Assembly (NCBI RefSeq): GCF_940807255.1
Contig: NZ_CALNWY010000002.1
Coordinates: 186,001-250,000, forward strand
Direction of reading: 5' to 3'
Length of the DNA stretch: 64,000 nt
Source: Mixta sp. Marseille-Q2659
GTDB lineage: Bacteria > Pseudomonadota > Gammaproteobacteria > Enterobacterales > Enterobacteriaceae
Position 1 is the first letter of the stretch; the number at the start of each line of letters is the position of its first letter. The translations under genes were made by a program, and so were the position numbers. Positions 18,636-28,107 of the stretch are shown here, one piece after another. The notes below the pieces were generated by a model. The model saw only the letters and a program-made list of their open reading frames with translations, did not search any database and was not told the origin of the DNA.

Positions 18636-20579
18636 TCAAACGGGGCGAATACTTTCCTCATCCAGATCGGCATCAAAAAAACGACGCAGCGTCTGAATAT
18701 GGTTATCCGCAATGATGGACTGACGCGCCTGCGCCAGTTTTTCTTCATAAATCTTCTGACGCCACTCCAGAGGCGTCAATACCGCAGGATTATCATCTTC
18801 AATGATAGTCAATTCAACCGGCTTGCCGCTGGCGTTGCTTAACGCTTCGGTCAAAACCTGCTGTGCGGAGGCGGAATTAAGATGACGCTGGCTGCTGCGT
18901 AAATGCAGGCAAACGCCTTGCGCCGTATCTTCTTTCCATGCATTAAGCGCCAGCTGCTGTACCAGCTTCGGTAAGGTTAGCGTGGCGATTTCCGCTGCCC
19001 AGGCGTCGCGCTGCAACGACTCTTCGGCCAGCCGGGCGGCCAGTTCAGGCGTTTTTTCATGCTCCAACGCCGAACGCAGCGCCTTCGGCGTGGCCACCTG
19101 CGGCGCAGCAGCTTCCGTTTCCGTCGTTTGCGCTTTCCAGCGATAAGCTTCTTTCTTCACCGGCGCCGCATTTTCTGCTGCGGGCCGCCTGCTCGCGCGT
19201 TCCGTTACCTGAGCAAGCCTTTCTAACGCTGAGCCTGCCGACCGCGCGCCTGGCGCTGTCGGCTCACTCTTTTTTGTTTTGTTTGCTCCCTGCTGGCGCA
19301 ACAGCTGCGTTCGCGCCTGCAATAGCTGGCTGGTGGCGTCTGGTAGCGGCGTATTCGGCACCTCGGCTACCGGCGCGGATGCCGCAGAAGGAGCTTCCGG
19401 CGCGGAAAATGCCGCCGCAGTGGCGGAAGGCGGCACCTGAACATTCGGCTGCGGCGTCATTACCGGACGAGTAACCGGCTCGGCGATTTCTACCTGCGGA
19501 TGAAACGCCAGCGCACGCAGCAGCGTCATCTCAACGCCCATACGCCGATCCGGCGCCAGCGGCAGCTCTTTTCGGCCCATCAGGATGGTCTGGTAATAGA
19601 GCTGCACGTCCGCAGGCGGCACTATACGCGCCAGTTCACGCAGACGTTGTTCAACTGCCGCATATTCGTCGCTTAACGCGGAGGGCAACAGCTGAATCAT
19701 GGCAATGCGGTGCAGCAGGCGAAGCATCTCAACCAGCAGCGCCTCCCACTCCACGCCGCGACTGGCGGCCTGTTGTAGCAACGTCATGGTTTGCTGCCCG
19801 TCGGCGGCGGCCAGCGCTTCAATTAGCGCCAGCGGCTGGTCGTCGTCCAGCGTGCCCAGCATCGCGGCGACGCTTTCCGTCGTGACTTGCCCCTGACCGG
19901 TTGCGATAGCCTGATCGGTCAGGCTTAACGCGTCGCGCATACTGCCGTCCGCCGCGCGCGCCAGCAGTTGTAGCGCTCGCTGCTCCGCCGTGATTTTTTC
20001 CTGGGCCAGTACATATTCCAGCTGCTGACGAATTTGATCGACATCCAGCGCTTTAAGATGGAATTGCAGACAGCGGGACAGAATGGTCACCGGCAGCTTT
20101 TGCGGATCGGTGGTCGCCAGCAGGAATTTAACGTGCGCCGGCGGCTCTTCAAGGGTTTTCAGCAGGGCGTTAAAGCTGTGACGCGACAGCATATGCACTT
20201 CGTCGATCAGATAAACTTTAAAGCGGCCACGCGCGGGCGCGTATTGCACGTTATCTAACAGATCGCGGGTATCTTCGACTTTGGTACGGGAGGCGGCATC
20301 GATTTCAATCAAATCGACAAAGCGCCCCTGCTCGATTTCGCGGCAGTTATCACAAACGCCGCACGGCGTCGACGTAATGCCGGTTTCACAATTGAGCCCT
20401 TTGGCCAGCAGGCGCGCAATGGTGGTTTTACCGACGCCTCGGGTGCCGGAAAAAAGATAAGCGTGATGGATGCGTCCCAGCGACAGGCCATTGGCCAGCG
20501 CAGTCAGTACATGCTCCTGACCAACGACATCGGAAAACGCTTGTGGACGCCACTTGCGGGCAAGGACCTGATAACTCAT
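18636..20579 (-). CDS. dnaX: DNA polymerase III subunits tau and gamma
   Basis: Tau is 647 residues. The clamp-loader AAA+ module carries Walker A GTRGVGKTTIAR (about residue 45), a four-cysteine zinc site (CETG ... CGVCDNC), Walker B LIDEVHML and the sensor SRCLQFHLK. A Pro/Ala-rich linker and the tau-specific C-terminal domains binding DnaB and the polymerase core follow. Codons 435-437 (ACA AAA AAG) hold the frameshift heptamer, giving gamma of about 438 residues that ends Lys-Lys-Glu at TGA 19266-19264, as in E. coli. It heads the operon with ybaB and recR. Confidence 0.97.
   Translation of the reverse strand: MSYQVLARKWRPQAFSDVVGQEHVLTALANGLSLGRIHHAYLFSGTRGVGKTTIARLLAKGLNCETGITSTPCGVCDNCREIEQGRFVDLIEIDAASRTKVEDTRDLLDNVQYAPARGRFKVYLIDEVHMLSRHSFNALLKTLEEPPAHVKFLLATTDPQKLPVTILSRCLQFHLKALDVDQIRQQLEYVLAQEKITAEQRALQLLARAADGSMRDALSLTDQAIATGQGQVTTESVAAMLGTLDDDQPLALIEALAAADGQQTMTLLQQAASRGVEWEALLVEMLRLLHRIAMIQLLPSALSDEYAAVEQRLRELARIVPPADVQLYYQTILMGRKELPLAPDRRMGVEMTLLRALAFHPQVEIAEPVTRPVMTPQPNVQVPPSATAAAFSAPEAPSAASAPVAEVPNTPLPDATSQLLQARTQLLRQQGANKTKKSEPTAPGARSAGSALERLAQVTERASRRPAAENAAPVKKEAYRWKAQTTETEAAAPQVATPKALRSALEHEKTPELAARLAEESLQRDAWAAEIATLTLPKLVQQLALNAWKEDTAQGVCLHLRSSQRHLNSASAQQVLTEALSNASGKPVELTIIEDDNPAVLTPLEWRQKIYEEKLAQARQSIIADNHIQTLRRFFDADLDEESIRPV
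19231..19290 (-). promoter_or_regulatory. dnaX tau/gamma programmed -1 frameshift cassette
   Basis: All three E. coli elements are present on the minus strand. A Shine-Dalgarno-like GGGAG (19290-19286) stands 10 nt before the slippery A AAA AAG (19275-19269). A stem-loop follows, with arms GAGCC (19265-19261) and GGCTC (19235-19231), or alternatively GCCGAC with GTCGGC. An inner GCGCC/GGCGC helix is also possible. The -1 frame reads GAG then TGA. Confidence 0.92.
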
Positions 20580-20658
20580 TCGTTCACGAGATGTGTTGAA
20601 AACCAGTGGGACATGCTAACACAGCCCCGCCGCGACGGCGAGGCTGAAGGAGGGAAAC

Positions 20659-21210
20659 TCAGTGGCCGGGGAACGAGACCAGGCTGTAGCATTCAATGCC
20701 CAGCGCGTTCAGACGGGCTTCGCCGTTTAAATCAAAAAGGTTGATAACAAACGCGGCGTCTTTCACTTCACCGCCGGCGCGGCGGATCAGTTTAACGGTC
20801 GCTTCAATGGTACCGCCGGTCGCTAACAGATCGTCAACCACCAGCACCACATCGCCCGGTTTGATCGCATCGCGGTGCAGCTCCAACTGGTCGCTGCCAT
20901 ATTCCAGATCGTAGGTTTCGCTCCAGGTTTCACGCGGCAGTTTGCCCGGTTTGCGCACCGGTACGAAGCCAACGCCCAAACCCAGCGCTACCGGCGCGCC
21001 AAACAGGAAGCCGCGCGCTTCCGTACCGACAACTTTGGTAATTCCCCGATCGCGAAAGCGCTCAATGAACAGATCAATCGTTGTAGCGAAAGCTCGCGGA
21101 TCTTCAAGCAGGCTGGTGACATCACGAAACAGGATACCTGGCTTCGGATAGTCTGGAACGCTTTTAATACTGTCTTTAAGAAATTCAAGCTGCTGCGCAG
21201 TCGCGGTCAT
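20659..21210 (-). CDS. apt: Adenine phosphoribosyltransferase
   Basis: 183 residues, identical in length to E. coli Apt. It converts adenine and PRPP to AMP in the cytoplasm (purine salvage). The PRPP-binding motif [13 protein letters not shown] (about residues 123-135) and the base-binding region [16 protein letters not shown] are intact. The C-terminus ends YSLVSFPGH. It lies 80 bp upstream of dnaX on the same strand, as in E. coli. About 200 bp without a gene separate it from ybaN. Confidence 0.96.
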   Translation of the reverse strand: MTATAQQLEFLKDSIKSVPDYPKPGILFRDVTSLLEDPRAFATTIDLFIERFRDRGITKVVGTEARGFLFGAPVALGLGVGFVPVRKPGKLPRETWSETYDLEYGSDQLELHRDAIKPGDVVLVVDDLLATGGTIEATVKLIRRAGGEVKDAAFVINLFDLNGEARLNALGIECYSLVSFPGH

Positions 21211-21418
21211 AATGTTATGCCTGGTGAATACTAAACTGACTCGCGCAGCTTCGCCTTACGCTGACGGTCTACGCCGCAGACGGAAAATAATAAAATCAGG
21301 GAAGCCACGCACGAAAACGACCAAATCTAAGCAAAGCGCAGGACAAATGCAACACCGTTTGCCATCCTGGCAGTTTAAGTGTTTGAAAAGCGATAAGGTA
21401 AAAAAGCTAACGTCGCTT

Positions 21419-21805
21419 TTACCTGGGGGATTTATCTGATTTTTGCCCTGCAACTACCGGCATGCGCCACATAAAGAGCAATAACGCAGCCAGCATACAC
21501 AGCAACATAATGCGCAGCCAAAAAAGTTTAACCAGCCAAACAGACAGCGCAAAAGTGCCAATGATGAGAAGCATCGCGCGCCCTTTAACGCCGGGCGGCA
21601 GCGCACGATGTTGCTGCCAGTGACGAATGTAGGCGCCAAACCAGGAACGATAAAGCAGCCAATGATGGAAACGGGGCGAAGATCGGGCAAAACACCAGGC
21701 CGCCAGTAAGATAAAGGGCGTCGTCGGCAACAGCGGCAACACCACGCCCAACGTGCCCAGCACGATAGCCAACCAGCCAATAATCAGTAATATAAGGCGC
21801 TGCAT
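21419..21805 (-). CDS. ybaN: DUF454 inner-membrane protein YbaN
   Basis: 128 residues matching YbaN. Hydrophobic segments lie at about 3-40 (two closely spaced helices around VLPLLPTTPFILLAAWCFARSS) and 75-115 (two more). The DUF454 signature FARSSPRFHHWLLYRSWFG lies between them. The function is unknown. In E. coli the next gene is priC, which is not found here; instead a small membrane-protein gene lies divergently at 21940. Confidence 0.92.
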   Translation of the reverse strand: MQRLILLIIGWLAIVLGTLGVVLPLLPTTPFILLAAWCFARSSPRFHHWLLYRSWFGAYIRHWQQHRALPPGVKGRAMLLIIGTFALSVWLVKLFWLRIMLLCMLAALLLFMWRMPVVAGQKSDKSPR

Positions 21806-21939
21806 GCGGTATCCTGTAAAAAAGCCAGCGCGCTCACTTTATCACAGCGGGCTGGCTGTTCAGCAGCCGCGGACAGGCTATTTTATCTATAGCTGGCTCT
21901 TTACAGGTTTAGAACGGGTGCTTAATTAAGGACATCAAT

Positions 21940-22182
21940 ATGGGACTGTTATCCTGGCTGTTGGTTGGCCTTGCCGTTGGTCTGTTCGCAAGTAAATTTT
22001 TGGCTGTGCGTAGCGGTCGGCTGCCGATGCTTATTCTGGCGATAATCGGCGCCCTGGTCGGCGGCTATAGCAGCGTCTATTTTAACTGGGGAACCCTGGC
22101 CAGCCTGCATCCGCGTGCATTACTGCTGGCGTTAGCGGGCGCCCTGCTGTTAGTCGCGGTAACGCGCGTGATACGACGTTAA
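21940..22182 (+). CDS. Small inner-membrane protein, GlsB/YeaQ/YmgE-like in form
   Basis: 80 residues that are almost entirely hydrophobic, with three predicted helices (about 3-20, 28-47, 57-75) and glycine-rich packing motifs (LLVGLAVGLFASKF, LAIIGALVGGY). The layout resembles GlsB/YeaQ/YmgE-type small membrane proteins, but I cannot assign it firmly. ATTAAGGAC precedes ATG 21940. The next gene, rsmS, starts 10 nt after its stop, so the two probably form one unit. It occupies the place of priC in E. coli. Confidence 0.7.
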   Translation: MGLLSWLLVGLAVGLFASKFLAVRSGRLPMLILAIIGALVGGYSSVYFNWGTLASLHPRALLLALAGALLLVAVTRVIRR

Positions 22183-22192
22183 GGAGTAAAGA

Positions 22193-22348
22193 ATGTCGCT
22201 GGAAAGTGCGTCTGATGAAATTAAACTGGCTATCGATTTAATTATGCTGCTTGAGCAAAGTGAAATGGCGCCGGAAACCGTTCTGGCGGCGCTGGAAATC
22301 GTACGCCGCGATTATGAGAAAAAACAGCAGGCGCACATGCTTACTTAA
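22193..22348 (+). CDS. rsmS: Pleiotropic regulator RsmS (YbaM)
   Basis: 51 residues: starts [20 protein letters not shown] and continues with a second helix ([19 protein letters not shown]). It matches YbaM of E. coli (53 residues), called RsmS in Pectobacterium, where it affects Rsm-dependent virulence regulation. Two amphipathic helices make up the protein. AAGGAG stands 8 nt before ATG 22193. Its 3' end overlaps the acrR stop region by 8 nt in convergent orientation. E. coli mscK, normally next, is absent. Confidence 0.88.
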   Translation: MSLESASDEIKLAIDLIMLLEQSEMAPETVLAALEIVRRDYEKKQQAHMLT

Positions 22349-22985
22349 CGGATGCCTGACATAAGCCAGGGCTGATTTTAAGCATATCGATCAGCGCATC
22401 TACCAGCACTGGCGCATCCTCTTGAATATCGAAGCTATCCGGCATAAATAACCAGTTTTCCATAATGCCGGTGATATAACCGCGGATAATAATCGCTGCA
22501 CGGCGTACATTGAGCCCGGCAGGCAGCTGCCCCGCCTCAATGCAGTGCGCTAATACATCCTCTATTTTTTCATAGCACTCAAGATAGAGGTTCTGTTGCA
22601 TAAGTTGTAGCGGCAACATTTCGCCAACGAATTCGCATTTATGGAAGATAATTTCCAGTAATGCGCGGCGGCGACGATCGCGCGCTGTCGCCTGAAAAAC
22701 GTAACACAGCATGGCACGCATCACAGAAAGTGGATCGTCAGGGTATTTTGACTGATACTCTTGCTCAACGTCCTCCAGGCCAGACTCAGACAGCGCCCAG
22801 ATCTCATTCAACAGATCGGTTTTATTTTTAAAGTGCCAATAGATAGCGCCCCGTGTGACACCCGCTGCGGCGGCAATATCGGCAAGAGAGGTCGACGAAA
22901 CGCCAAATTCAGAAAAGCGTGCAATGGCAGCATCAAGAATTTGATTCCGCGTTTCAAGGGCTTGTTGTTTGGTTTTTCGTGCCAT
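22341..22985 (-). CDS. acrR: TetR-family repressor AcrR
   Basis: 214 residues, E. coli AcrR having 215. The N-terminal helix-turn-helix ([28 protein letters not shown], about residues 31-58) is highly conserved. The ligand-binding helical domain is also intact ([15 protein letters not shown]). AcrR represses acrAB until bound by drugs or dyes. It is divergent from acrA, and its operator lies at 23014-23037. The first codons overlap a marbox (22966-22985). Confidence 0.95.
   Translation of the reverse strand: MARKTKQQALETRNQILDAAIARFSEFGVSSTSLADIAAAAGVTRGAIYWHFKNKTDLLNEIWALSESGLEDVEQEYQSKYPDDPLSVMRAMLCYVFQATARDRRRRALLEIIFHKCEFVGEMLPLQLMQQNLYLECYEKIEDVLAHCIEAGQLPAGLNVRRAAIIIRGYITGIMENWLFMPDSFDIQEDAPVLVDALIDMLKISPGLCQASVK
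22966..22985 (-). promoter_or_regulatory. Marbox overlapping the acrR start codon
   Basis: The minus-strand sequence ATGGCACGAAAAACCAAACA fits every fixed position of the MarA/SoxS/Rob consensus (A-Y-N-GCAC, then R-Y-Y-AAA-Y). It coincides with acrR codons 1-7 and lies 140 bp upstream of acrA, where the E. coli acrAB marbox is also found. Confidence 0.75.
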
Positions 22986-23013
22986 AGTGAACGCTTTTAC
23001 CCGGCGGCAGATT

Positions 23014-23037
23014 TACATACATTTGCGAATGTATGTA
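23014..23037. promoter_or_regulatory. AcrR operator in the acrR-acrA intergenic region
   Basis: Perfect 10-bp arms TACATACATT (23014-23023) and AATGTATGTA (23028-23037) surround TGCG. This is the known E. coli AcrR operator with one base changed in the centre. It is placed to repress both acrR and acrAB. Confidence 0.92.
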
Positions 23038-23125
23038 CCATAGCATGACCATAATATAAACGCAGCAATGGCTCAACGGTTTGTGATCCATTGACCAATC
23101 GATATTGAACAATCGAGGTTGATTT

Positions 23126-24322
23126 ATGAAAAATAACAGAGGGTTAACGCCTCTGGCGGCCGTCCTGATGCTCTCAGGCAGCTTTTTGCTAACAGGATGT
23201 GATGATAATTCCCAACAGTCTGGCCAGCAGCAGCAGGCGCCTGAGGTTGGTGTTGTAACAATTAAAAGCGAACCGTTGAAAATTACGACTGAGCTTCCGG
23301 GAAGAACCTCCGCTTACCGCGTGGCGGAAGTCCGTCCGCAGGTTTCGGGGATTATTTTAAAACGTAACTTTGTTGAAGGGACCGATATTAAGGCGGGCGA
23401 ATCGCTGTATCAGATCGACCCGGCGCCTTATCAGGCAACCTACAACAGCGCCAAGGGCGATCTCGCTCAGGCTCAGGCTAATGCACAAATCGCTGCCGTT
23501 ACGGTGAAACGCTATCAGCCGCTGTTAGGCACCAAATATATCAGTCAGCAGGATTACGATCAGGCTGTTGCCACCCAAAGCCAGACCGCAGCCGCCGTCG
23601 CCGTTGCTAAGGCTAACGTGGAAACCGCACGTATTAACCTGGCCTACACCAAAGTGACGTCACCAATCAGTGGCCGTATCGGCAAATCCGCCGTTACCGA
23701 AGGCGCACTGGTGCAAAGTGGCCAAACCACGGCGCTGGCAACCGTTCAACAGCTCGATCCGATGTATGTCGACGTGACGCAATCCAGCGATGAATACATG
23801 CGTTTACGTAAAGAGCTGGAATCCGGTCAGCTAAAACAGACCGACGGCAAAGCTAATGTGACGCTGATGATGCCGGATGGTAGCGAATATCAGCAGCCAG
23901 GTACCCTGGAATTCTCTGATGTTACCGTTGATGAGACCACGGGTTCTATTACGCTACGTGCCGTGTTCCCGAACCCGGATCATCGTCTGCTGCCAGGTAT
24001 GTTCGTACGTGCGCGCCTTGAAGAAGGGACTAACCCGAATGCGATTCTGGTTCCGCAGCAGGCTGTCAGCCGCACGCCGACCGGTCAGGCCACGGTGATG
24101 GTAGTTGGTCAGGACAACAAAGTTGCCGTGCGCAATGTTACCGCTCAACAGGCGATTGGCGATAAGTGGCTGGTCACCGAGGGCGTACAGGCTGGCGATC
24201 GTGTGATTTCTGTCGGCCTTCAGCGTGCGAAACCTGGCGCTCAGGTAACTCCGCAGGAAGTGACAGACGATGCGAAAGCGAATCAACAGTCGCAGGCGCA
24301 GTCTGAAAAACCTCAGTCTTAA
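23126..24322 (+). CDS. acrA: Periplasmic adaptor lipoprotein AcrA
   Basis: 398 residues, as in E. coli AcrA (397). The signal peptide ends in the lipobox LLTGC, with the lipidated cysteine at residue 25. The membrane-fusion layout follows: beta-barrel and lipoyl halves (GIILKRNFVEGTDIKAGESLY ... TSPISGRIGKSAVTEGALV), an alpha-helical hairpin between them (about residues 100-170), and a membrane-proximal domain. AcrA links AcrB to TolC in the tripartite drug pump. It lies 17 bp before acrB in one operon under AcrR and marbox control. Confidence 0.97.
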   Translation: MKNNRGLTPLAAVLMLSGSFLLTGCDDNSQQSGQQQQAPEVGVVTIKSEPLKITTELPGRTSAYRVAEVRPQVSGIILKRNFVEGTDIKAGESLYQIDPAPYQATYNSAKGDLAQAQANAQIAAVTVKRYQPLLGTKYISQQDYDQAVATQSQTAAAVAVAKANVETARINLAYTKVTSPISGRIGKSAVTEGALVQSGQTTALATVQQLDPMYVDVTQSSDEYMRLRKELESGQLKQTDGKANVTLMMPDGSEYQQPGTLEFSDVTVDETTGSITLRAVFPNPDHRLLPGMFVRARLEEGTNPNAILVPQQAVSRTPTGQATVMVVGQDNKVAVRNVTAQQAIGDKWLVTEGVQAGDRVISVGLQRAKPGAQVTPQEVTDDAKANQQSQAQSEKPQS

Positions 24323-24339
24323 ACAGGAGCCACTGATAC

Positions 24340-27300
24340 ATGGCTAAGTTCTTTATCGATCGCCCCATTTTTGCGTGGGTTATCGCCATCATTATCATGC
24401 TGGCAGGTGCGCTATCGATTCTTAAGCTGCCGATTGAGCAATATCCCAACGTTGCTCCGGTGGCGGTACAGATAAACGCAAACTACCCTGGCGCGGATGC
24501 GAAAACGTTGCAGGATTCGGTAACTCAGGTTATCGAGCAAAATATGAACGGTATTGATGGGCTGATGTATATGTCCTCCAATAGTGATTCATCTGGCGCG
24601 CTGCAATTAACGCTCTCCTTCGAATCAGGCACTGATGCCGATATTGCTCAGGTGCAGGTACAGAACAAACTGCAGCTGGCAATGCCGCTGCTGCCGCAGG
24701 AAGTGCAACAGCAAGGTATTCAGGTAGAAAAATCATCCAGCAGCTTCCTGATGGTAGCGGGCTTTGTGAGTGAAGATGGCAGCATGACGCAGAATGATAT
24801 TTCTGACTTCGTCTCGGCCACCATCAAAGACCCGATCAGCCGTACCTCAGGCGTGGGCGACACGCAGCTGTTTGGTGCCCAATATGCGATGCGTATCTGG
24901 ATGGATCCGCATAAGCTGAATAACTATCAGCTGACGCCGGTTGACGTGATTAACGCCATCTCTACGCAGAACGCCCAGGTTGCTGCCGGTCAGTTAGGCG
25001 GTACGCCGCCGGTAAAAGGCCAGCAGCTGAATGCCTCGATCATTGCGCAAACGCGTCTGACCTCGACGGAAGAGTTCGGCAAAATTCTGCTGAAGGTTAA
25101 TCCGGATGGCTCACAGGTGCGTCTGCGCGATGTTGCAACCATCGAGCTGGGCGGTGAAAACTATGAAATTATTGCACGCTTTAATGGCCATCCCGCTTCC
25201 GGTCTGGGTATTAAGCTGGCAACCGGCGCAAATGCGCTGGATACTGCCAATGCGGTAAAAGCGGAGCTGGAGCGCCTTTCTCCTACTTTCCCTGCCGGTC
25301 TGAAAGTTGTTTACCCGTACGACACCACGCCGTTTGTTAAAATTTCCATCTTTGAGGTGGTAAAAACGCTGTTTGAAGCGATCGTGCTGGTGTTCCTGGT
25401 CATGTATCTGTTCCTGCAAAACTTCCGCGCCACCCTGATACCGACAATCGCGGTGCCGGTAGTGTTGTTAGGTACCTTCGCCATTATTAGCGCGTTTGGC
25501 TACTCGATAAATACCCTGACGATGTTCGGGATGGTGTTGGCCATCGGCCTGTTGGTGGATGACGCTATCGTAGTAGTAGAGAACGTCGAACGCGTGATGG
25601 CTGAAGAGGGCCTGTCGCCCAAAGAAGCGACGCGGAAATCGATGGGGCAGATCCAGGGCGCGCTGGTAGGTATTGCGCTGGTGCTTTCCGCAGTATTTAT
25701 TCCGATGGCCTTCTTCGGCGGATCAACCGGCGTTATCTATCGCCAGTTCTCCATTACCATTGTTTCCGCAATGGTGCTGTCGGTCATTGTGGCGTTGATT
25801 CTGACGCCAGCGCTTTGCGCTACCATGCTGAAGCCAATCAAAAAAGGCGATCATGGTAAAACCACCGGTTTCTTCGGCTGGTTTAACCGTCTGTTTGATA
25901 AGAGTACCAACCACTATGTTGATAGCGTTGGTCATATCGTACGCAGCACCGGTCGCTATTTGCTGATCTATCTGGTTATCGTTGTGGGTATGGCGGTGTT
26001 GTTTATGCGCCTGCCTACCTCCTTCCTACCGGAAGAGGATCAGGGTCTGCTGTTAGCCCAGGCGCAGCTGCCAGCGGGCGCTACGCAGGAACGTACGCAG
26101 AAAGTTCTCGATGAAGTTACTGATTACTTCCTGAACAAAGAGAAAGCGAACGTACAGTCGGTGTTTACGGTTAACGGCTTCGGCTTTGCTGGTCGCGGTC
26201 AGAACACCGGTATCGCCTTCGTCAGCCTGAAACCCTGGGATGAGCGTAGCGGCACAGAAAATAAGGTAGGAGCGATCGCAGGGCGTGCCATGCAGGCGTT
26301 TGGCGCGATTAAAGATGCCATGGTTATTCCGTTTAACCTGCCAGCAATTATCGAACTGGGTAACGCAACCGGCTTTGACTTTGAGCTGATCGACCAGGGT
26401 AACCTGGGACACGACAAGTTGATGCAGGCGCGTAACCAGCTGCTCGGTATGGTGGCACAGCATTCGGATACGTTAGTCGGCGTCCGCCCTAACGGCCTGG
26501 AAGATACGCCGCAGTACAAGCTGACTATCGATCAGGAAAAAGCGCAGGCGCTGGGCGTCTCTATTTCCGATATTAACACGACGCTGGGCGCAGCCTGGGG
26601 CGGCTCCTATGTGAACGACTTTATCGATCGTGGCCGTGTGAAAAAAGTATATGTGATGGGGAGAGCCGATTCACGTATGCTGCCGGACGACATCAATAAG
26701 TGGTATGTCCGCGCTTCCAATGGCGAAATGGTGCCCTTCTCCGCCTTCTCCAGCGCTCAATGGCAGTATGGTTCGCCGCGACTGGAACGCTATAACGGTC
26801 TGCCATCTATGGAGATCCTTGGTCAGGCAGCGCCAGGCCGAAGCTCCGGTGATGCTATGGCACTGATGGAGCAGTTGGCGTCTCAGCTGCCGCAGGGAAT
26901 TGGTTATGACTGGACCGGTATGTCCTATCAGGAACGTCTCTCCGGTAACCAGGCGCCTGCGCTCTATGCGATTTCACTGATCGTGGTGTTCCTCTGTCTG
27001 GCGGCGCTCTATGAGAGCTGGTCAATTCCGTTTGCCGTTATGCTGGTGGTACCGCTGGGTGTTATTGGCGCCCTGATATTTACCACGCTGCGCGGACTGA
27101 GTAACGACGTCTACTTTGTGGTAGGTCTGCTTACTACGGTAGGTTTGTCGGCGAAGAACGCCATCCTGATCGTTGAATTTGCTAAAGATTTGATGGAGAA
27201 AGAAGGCAAAGGCTTGATAGAGGCAACGCTGGAAGCAACGCGTATGCGTTTGCGTCCAATTCTGATGACCTCGCTGGCCTTTATTCTTGGCGTACTGCCG

Positions 27301-27489
27301 CTGGCTATCAGTACTGGCGCAGGCTCCGGCGCGCAGAACGCAGTAGGTACTGGCGTAATGGGCGGTATGGTGACCGCAACCGTTCTGGCCATCTTCTTTG
27401 TACCTGTGTTCTTTGTTGTGGTGCGCCGTCGCTTCAGCAAGCATAAAGAAGAGCTGGAACAGGGACATCCTGTCGAGCAACAACATTAA
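24340..27489 (+). CDS. acrB: RND multidrug efflux transporter AcrB
   Basis: 1049 residues, the same as E. coli AcrB. Twelve membrane helices and two large periplasmic loops. The proton-relay residues are present: Asp407/Asp408 in [15 protein letters not shown] and Lys940 in [12 protein letters not shown]. The porter-domain loop ([12 protein letters not shown]) is also kept. A trimeric inner-membrane antiporter that exports dyes, bile salts, detergents and antibiotics through AcrA and TolC. It ends 18 bp before a strong terminator. Confidence 0.98.
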   Translation: MAKFFIDRPIFAWVIAIIIMLAGALSILKLPIEQYPNVAPVAVQINANYPGADAKTLQDSVTQVIEQNMNGIDGLMYMSSNSDSSGALQLTLSFESGTDADIAQVQVQNKLQLAMPLLPQEVQQQGIQVEKSSSSFLMVAGFVSEDGSMTQNDISDFVSATIKDPISRTSGVGDTQLFGAQYAMRIWMDPHKLNNYQLTPVDVINAISTQNAQVAAGQLGGTPPVKGQQLNASIIAQTRLTSTEEFGKILLKVNPDGSQVRLRDVATIELGGENYEIIARFNGHPASGLGIKLATGANALDTANAVKAELERLSPTFPAGLKVVYPYDTTPFVKISIFEVVKTLFEAIVLVFLVMYLFLQNFRATLIPTIAVPVVLLGTFAIISAFGYSINTLTMFGMVLAIGLLVDDAIVVVENVERVMAEEGLSPKEATRKSMGQIQGALVGIALVLSAVFIPMAFFGGSTGVIYRQFSITIVSAMVLSVIVALILTPALCATMLKPIKKGDHGKTTGFFGWFNRLFDKSTNHYVDSVGHIVRSTGRYLLIYLVIVVGMAVLFMRLPTSFLPEEDQGLLLAQAQLPAGATQERTQKVLDEVTDYFLNKEKANVQSVFTVNGFGFAGRGQNTGIAFVSLKPWDERSGTENKVGAIAGRAMQAFGAIKDAMVIPFNLPAIIELGNATGFDFELIDQGNLGHDKLMQARNQLLGMVAQHSDTLVGVRPNGLEDTPQYKLTIDQEKAQALGVSISDINTTLGAAWGGSYVNDFIDRGRVKKVYVMGRADSRMLPDDINKWYVRASNGEMVPFSAFSSAQWQYGSPRLERYNGLPSMEILGQAAPGRSSGDAMALMEQLASQLPQGIGYDWTGMSYQERLSGNQAPALYAISLIVVFLCLAALYESWSIPFAVMLVVPLGVIGALIFTTLRGLSNDVYFVVGLLTTVGLSAKNAILIVEFAKDLMEKEGKGLIEATLEATRMRLRPILMTSLAFILGVLPLAISTGAGSGAQNAVGTGVMGGMVTATVLAIFFVPVFFVVVRRRFSKHKEELEQGHPVEQQH

Positions 27490-27506
27490 CTGATGTAACT
27501 TTCCCC

Positions 27507-27534
27507 AGAGGCCACGCAAGTGGCCTCTTTTTTT
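27507..27534 (+). terminator. acrAB rho-independent terminator
   Basis: AGAGGCCAC (27507-27515) and GTGGCCTCT (27520-27528) form a 9-bp stem with a GCAA tetraloop, followed by seven T residues. Confidence 0.95.
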
Positions 27535-27631
27535 GCCGCTTTTTCTTCCCTGCCCTTTTACGTCGCTGCCTGATACTGACGACTCTTCTAAACAGGTTTA
27601 CCCATTGCATTCATAAAACAAAAGGCGCACA

Positions 27632-27654
27632 ATATTGTTATGATATAACATATC
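27632..27654 (+). promoter_or_regulatory. Zur operator before rpmE2
   Basis: TGTTAT (27636-27641) and ATAACA (27645-27650) flank GAT, matching the core of the enteric Zur box (TGTTAT-ANT-ATAACA). The distance to the rpmE2 start is 18 nt. It implies derepression when zinc is scarce. Confidence 0.82.
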
Positions 27655-27668
27655 AATTGGGGTAAAAA

Positions 27669-27926
27669 ATGAAAAAAGGTATCCATCCACACTATCGTAC
27701 CGTCGTCTTCCATGACACCAGTGTGGACCATTATTTTAAAACCGGCTCAACCATCAAAACCGATCGCACAATCGACATTGATGGTGAAACCTATCCTTAC
27801 GTTGCGCTGGATGTCTCTTCCGCTTCTCATCCGCACTATACCGGTAAACAAAAGGATTACAGCCGCGAAGGCAGTTCTGCGCGCTTTAATCAGCGATATG
27901 GCCGCTTCTTTGGCAAAAATGATTAA
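27669..27926 (+). CDS. rpmE2: Zinc-independent ribosomal protein L31 type B
   Basis: 85 residues matching YkgM, the type B (cysteine-free) paralogue of L31. [18 protein letters not shown] and the C-terminal [11 protein letters not shown] are typical. It contains no CxxC zinc site, so it can replace zinc-bound L31 when zinc is limiting and release stored zinc. A Zur box lies just upstream, and rpmJ2 follows after 9 bp, as in ykgMO of E. coli. In E. coli that pair lies elsewhere, so its position beside acrB is a local feature. Confidence 0.95.
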   Translation: MKKGIHPHYRTVVFHDTSVDHYFKTGSTIKTDRTIDIDGETYPYVALDVSSASHPHYTGKQKDYSREGSSARFNQRYGRFFGKND

Positions 27927-27935
27927 GGGAATTTT

Positions 27936-28076
27936 ATGCAGCACTTAAGTTCATTACGCAGCGCTAAAACGCGGCACAAAGATTGCCAAGTAGTACGTCG
28001 GCATGGCCGGATATATGTCATTTGTAAAAGTAATCCGCGTTTCAAGGCGGTTCAGGGACGTAAGAAAAAACGTTAA
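27936..28076 (+). CDS. rpmJ2: Zinc-independent ribosomal protein L36 type B
   Basis: 46 residues: [20 protein letters not shown] through to [20 protein letters not shown]. This matches YkgO, the type B paralogue of L36 that has lost the complete zinc-binding CxxC...CxxxxH set. Only two single cysteines remain (C17, C30). It is cotranscribed with rpmE2 behind the Zur box. The strongly basic C-terminus binds 23S rRNA. Too short to be noticed by length filters but unmistakable. Confidence 0.94.
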   Translation: MQHLSSLRSAKTRHKDCQVVRRHGRIYVICKSNPRFKAVQGRKKKR

Positions 28077-28085
28077 GCTCGACCG

Positions 28086-28107
28086 GGCTGGCAATTCTGC
28101 CAGCCTT
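28086..28107 (+). terminator. Hairpin after rpmJ2
   Basis: GGCTGGCA (28086-28093) and TGCCAGCC (28098-28105) form an 8-bp stem with a 4-nt loop, 9 nt past the stop codon. The T-run is short (TT, then ATAAA). Confidence 0.65.
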
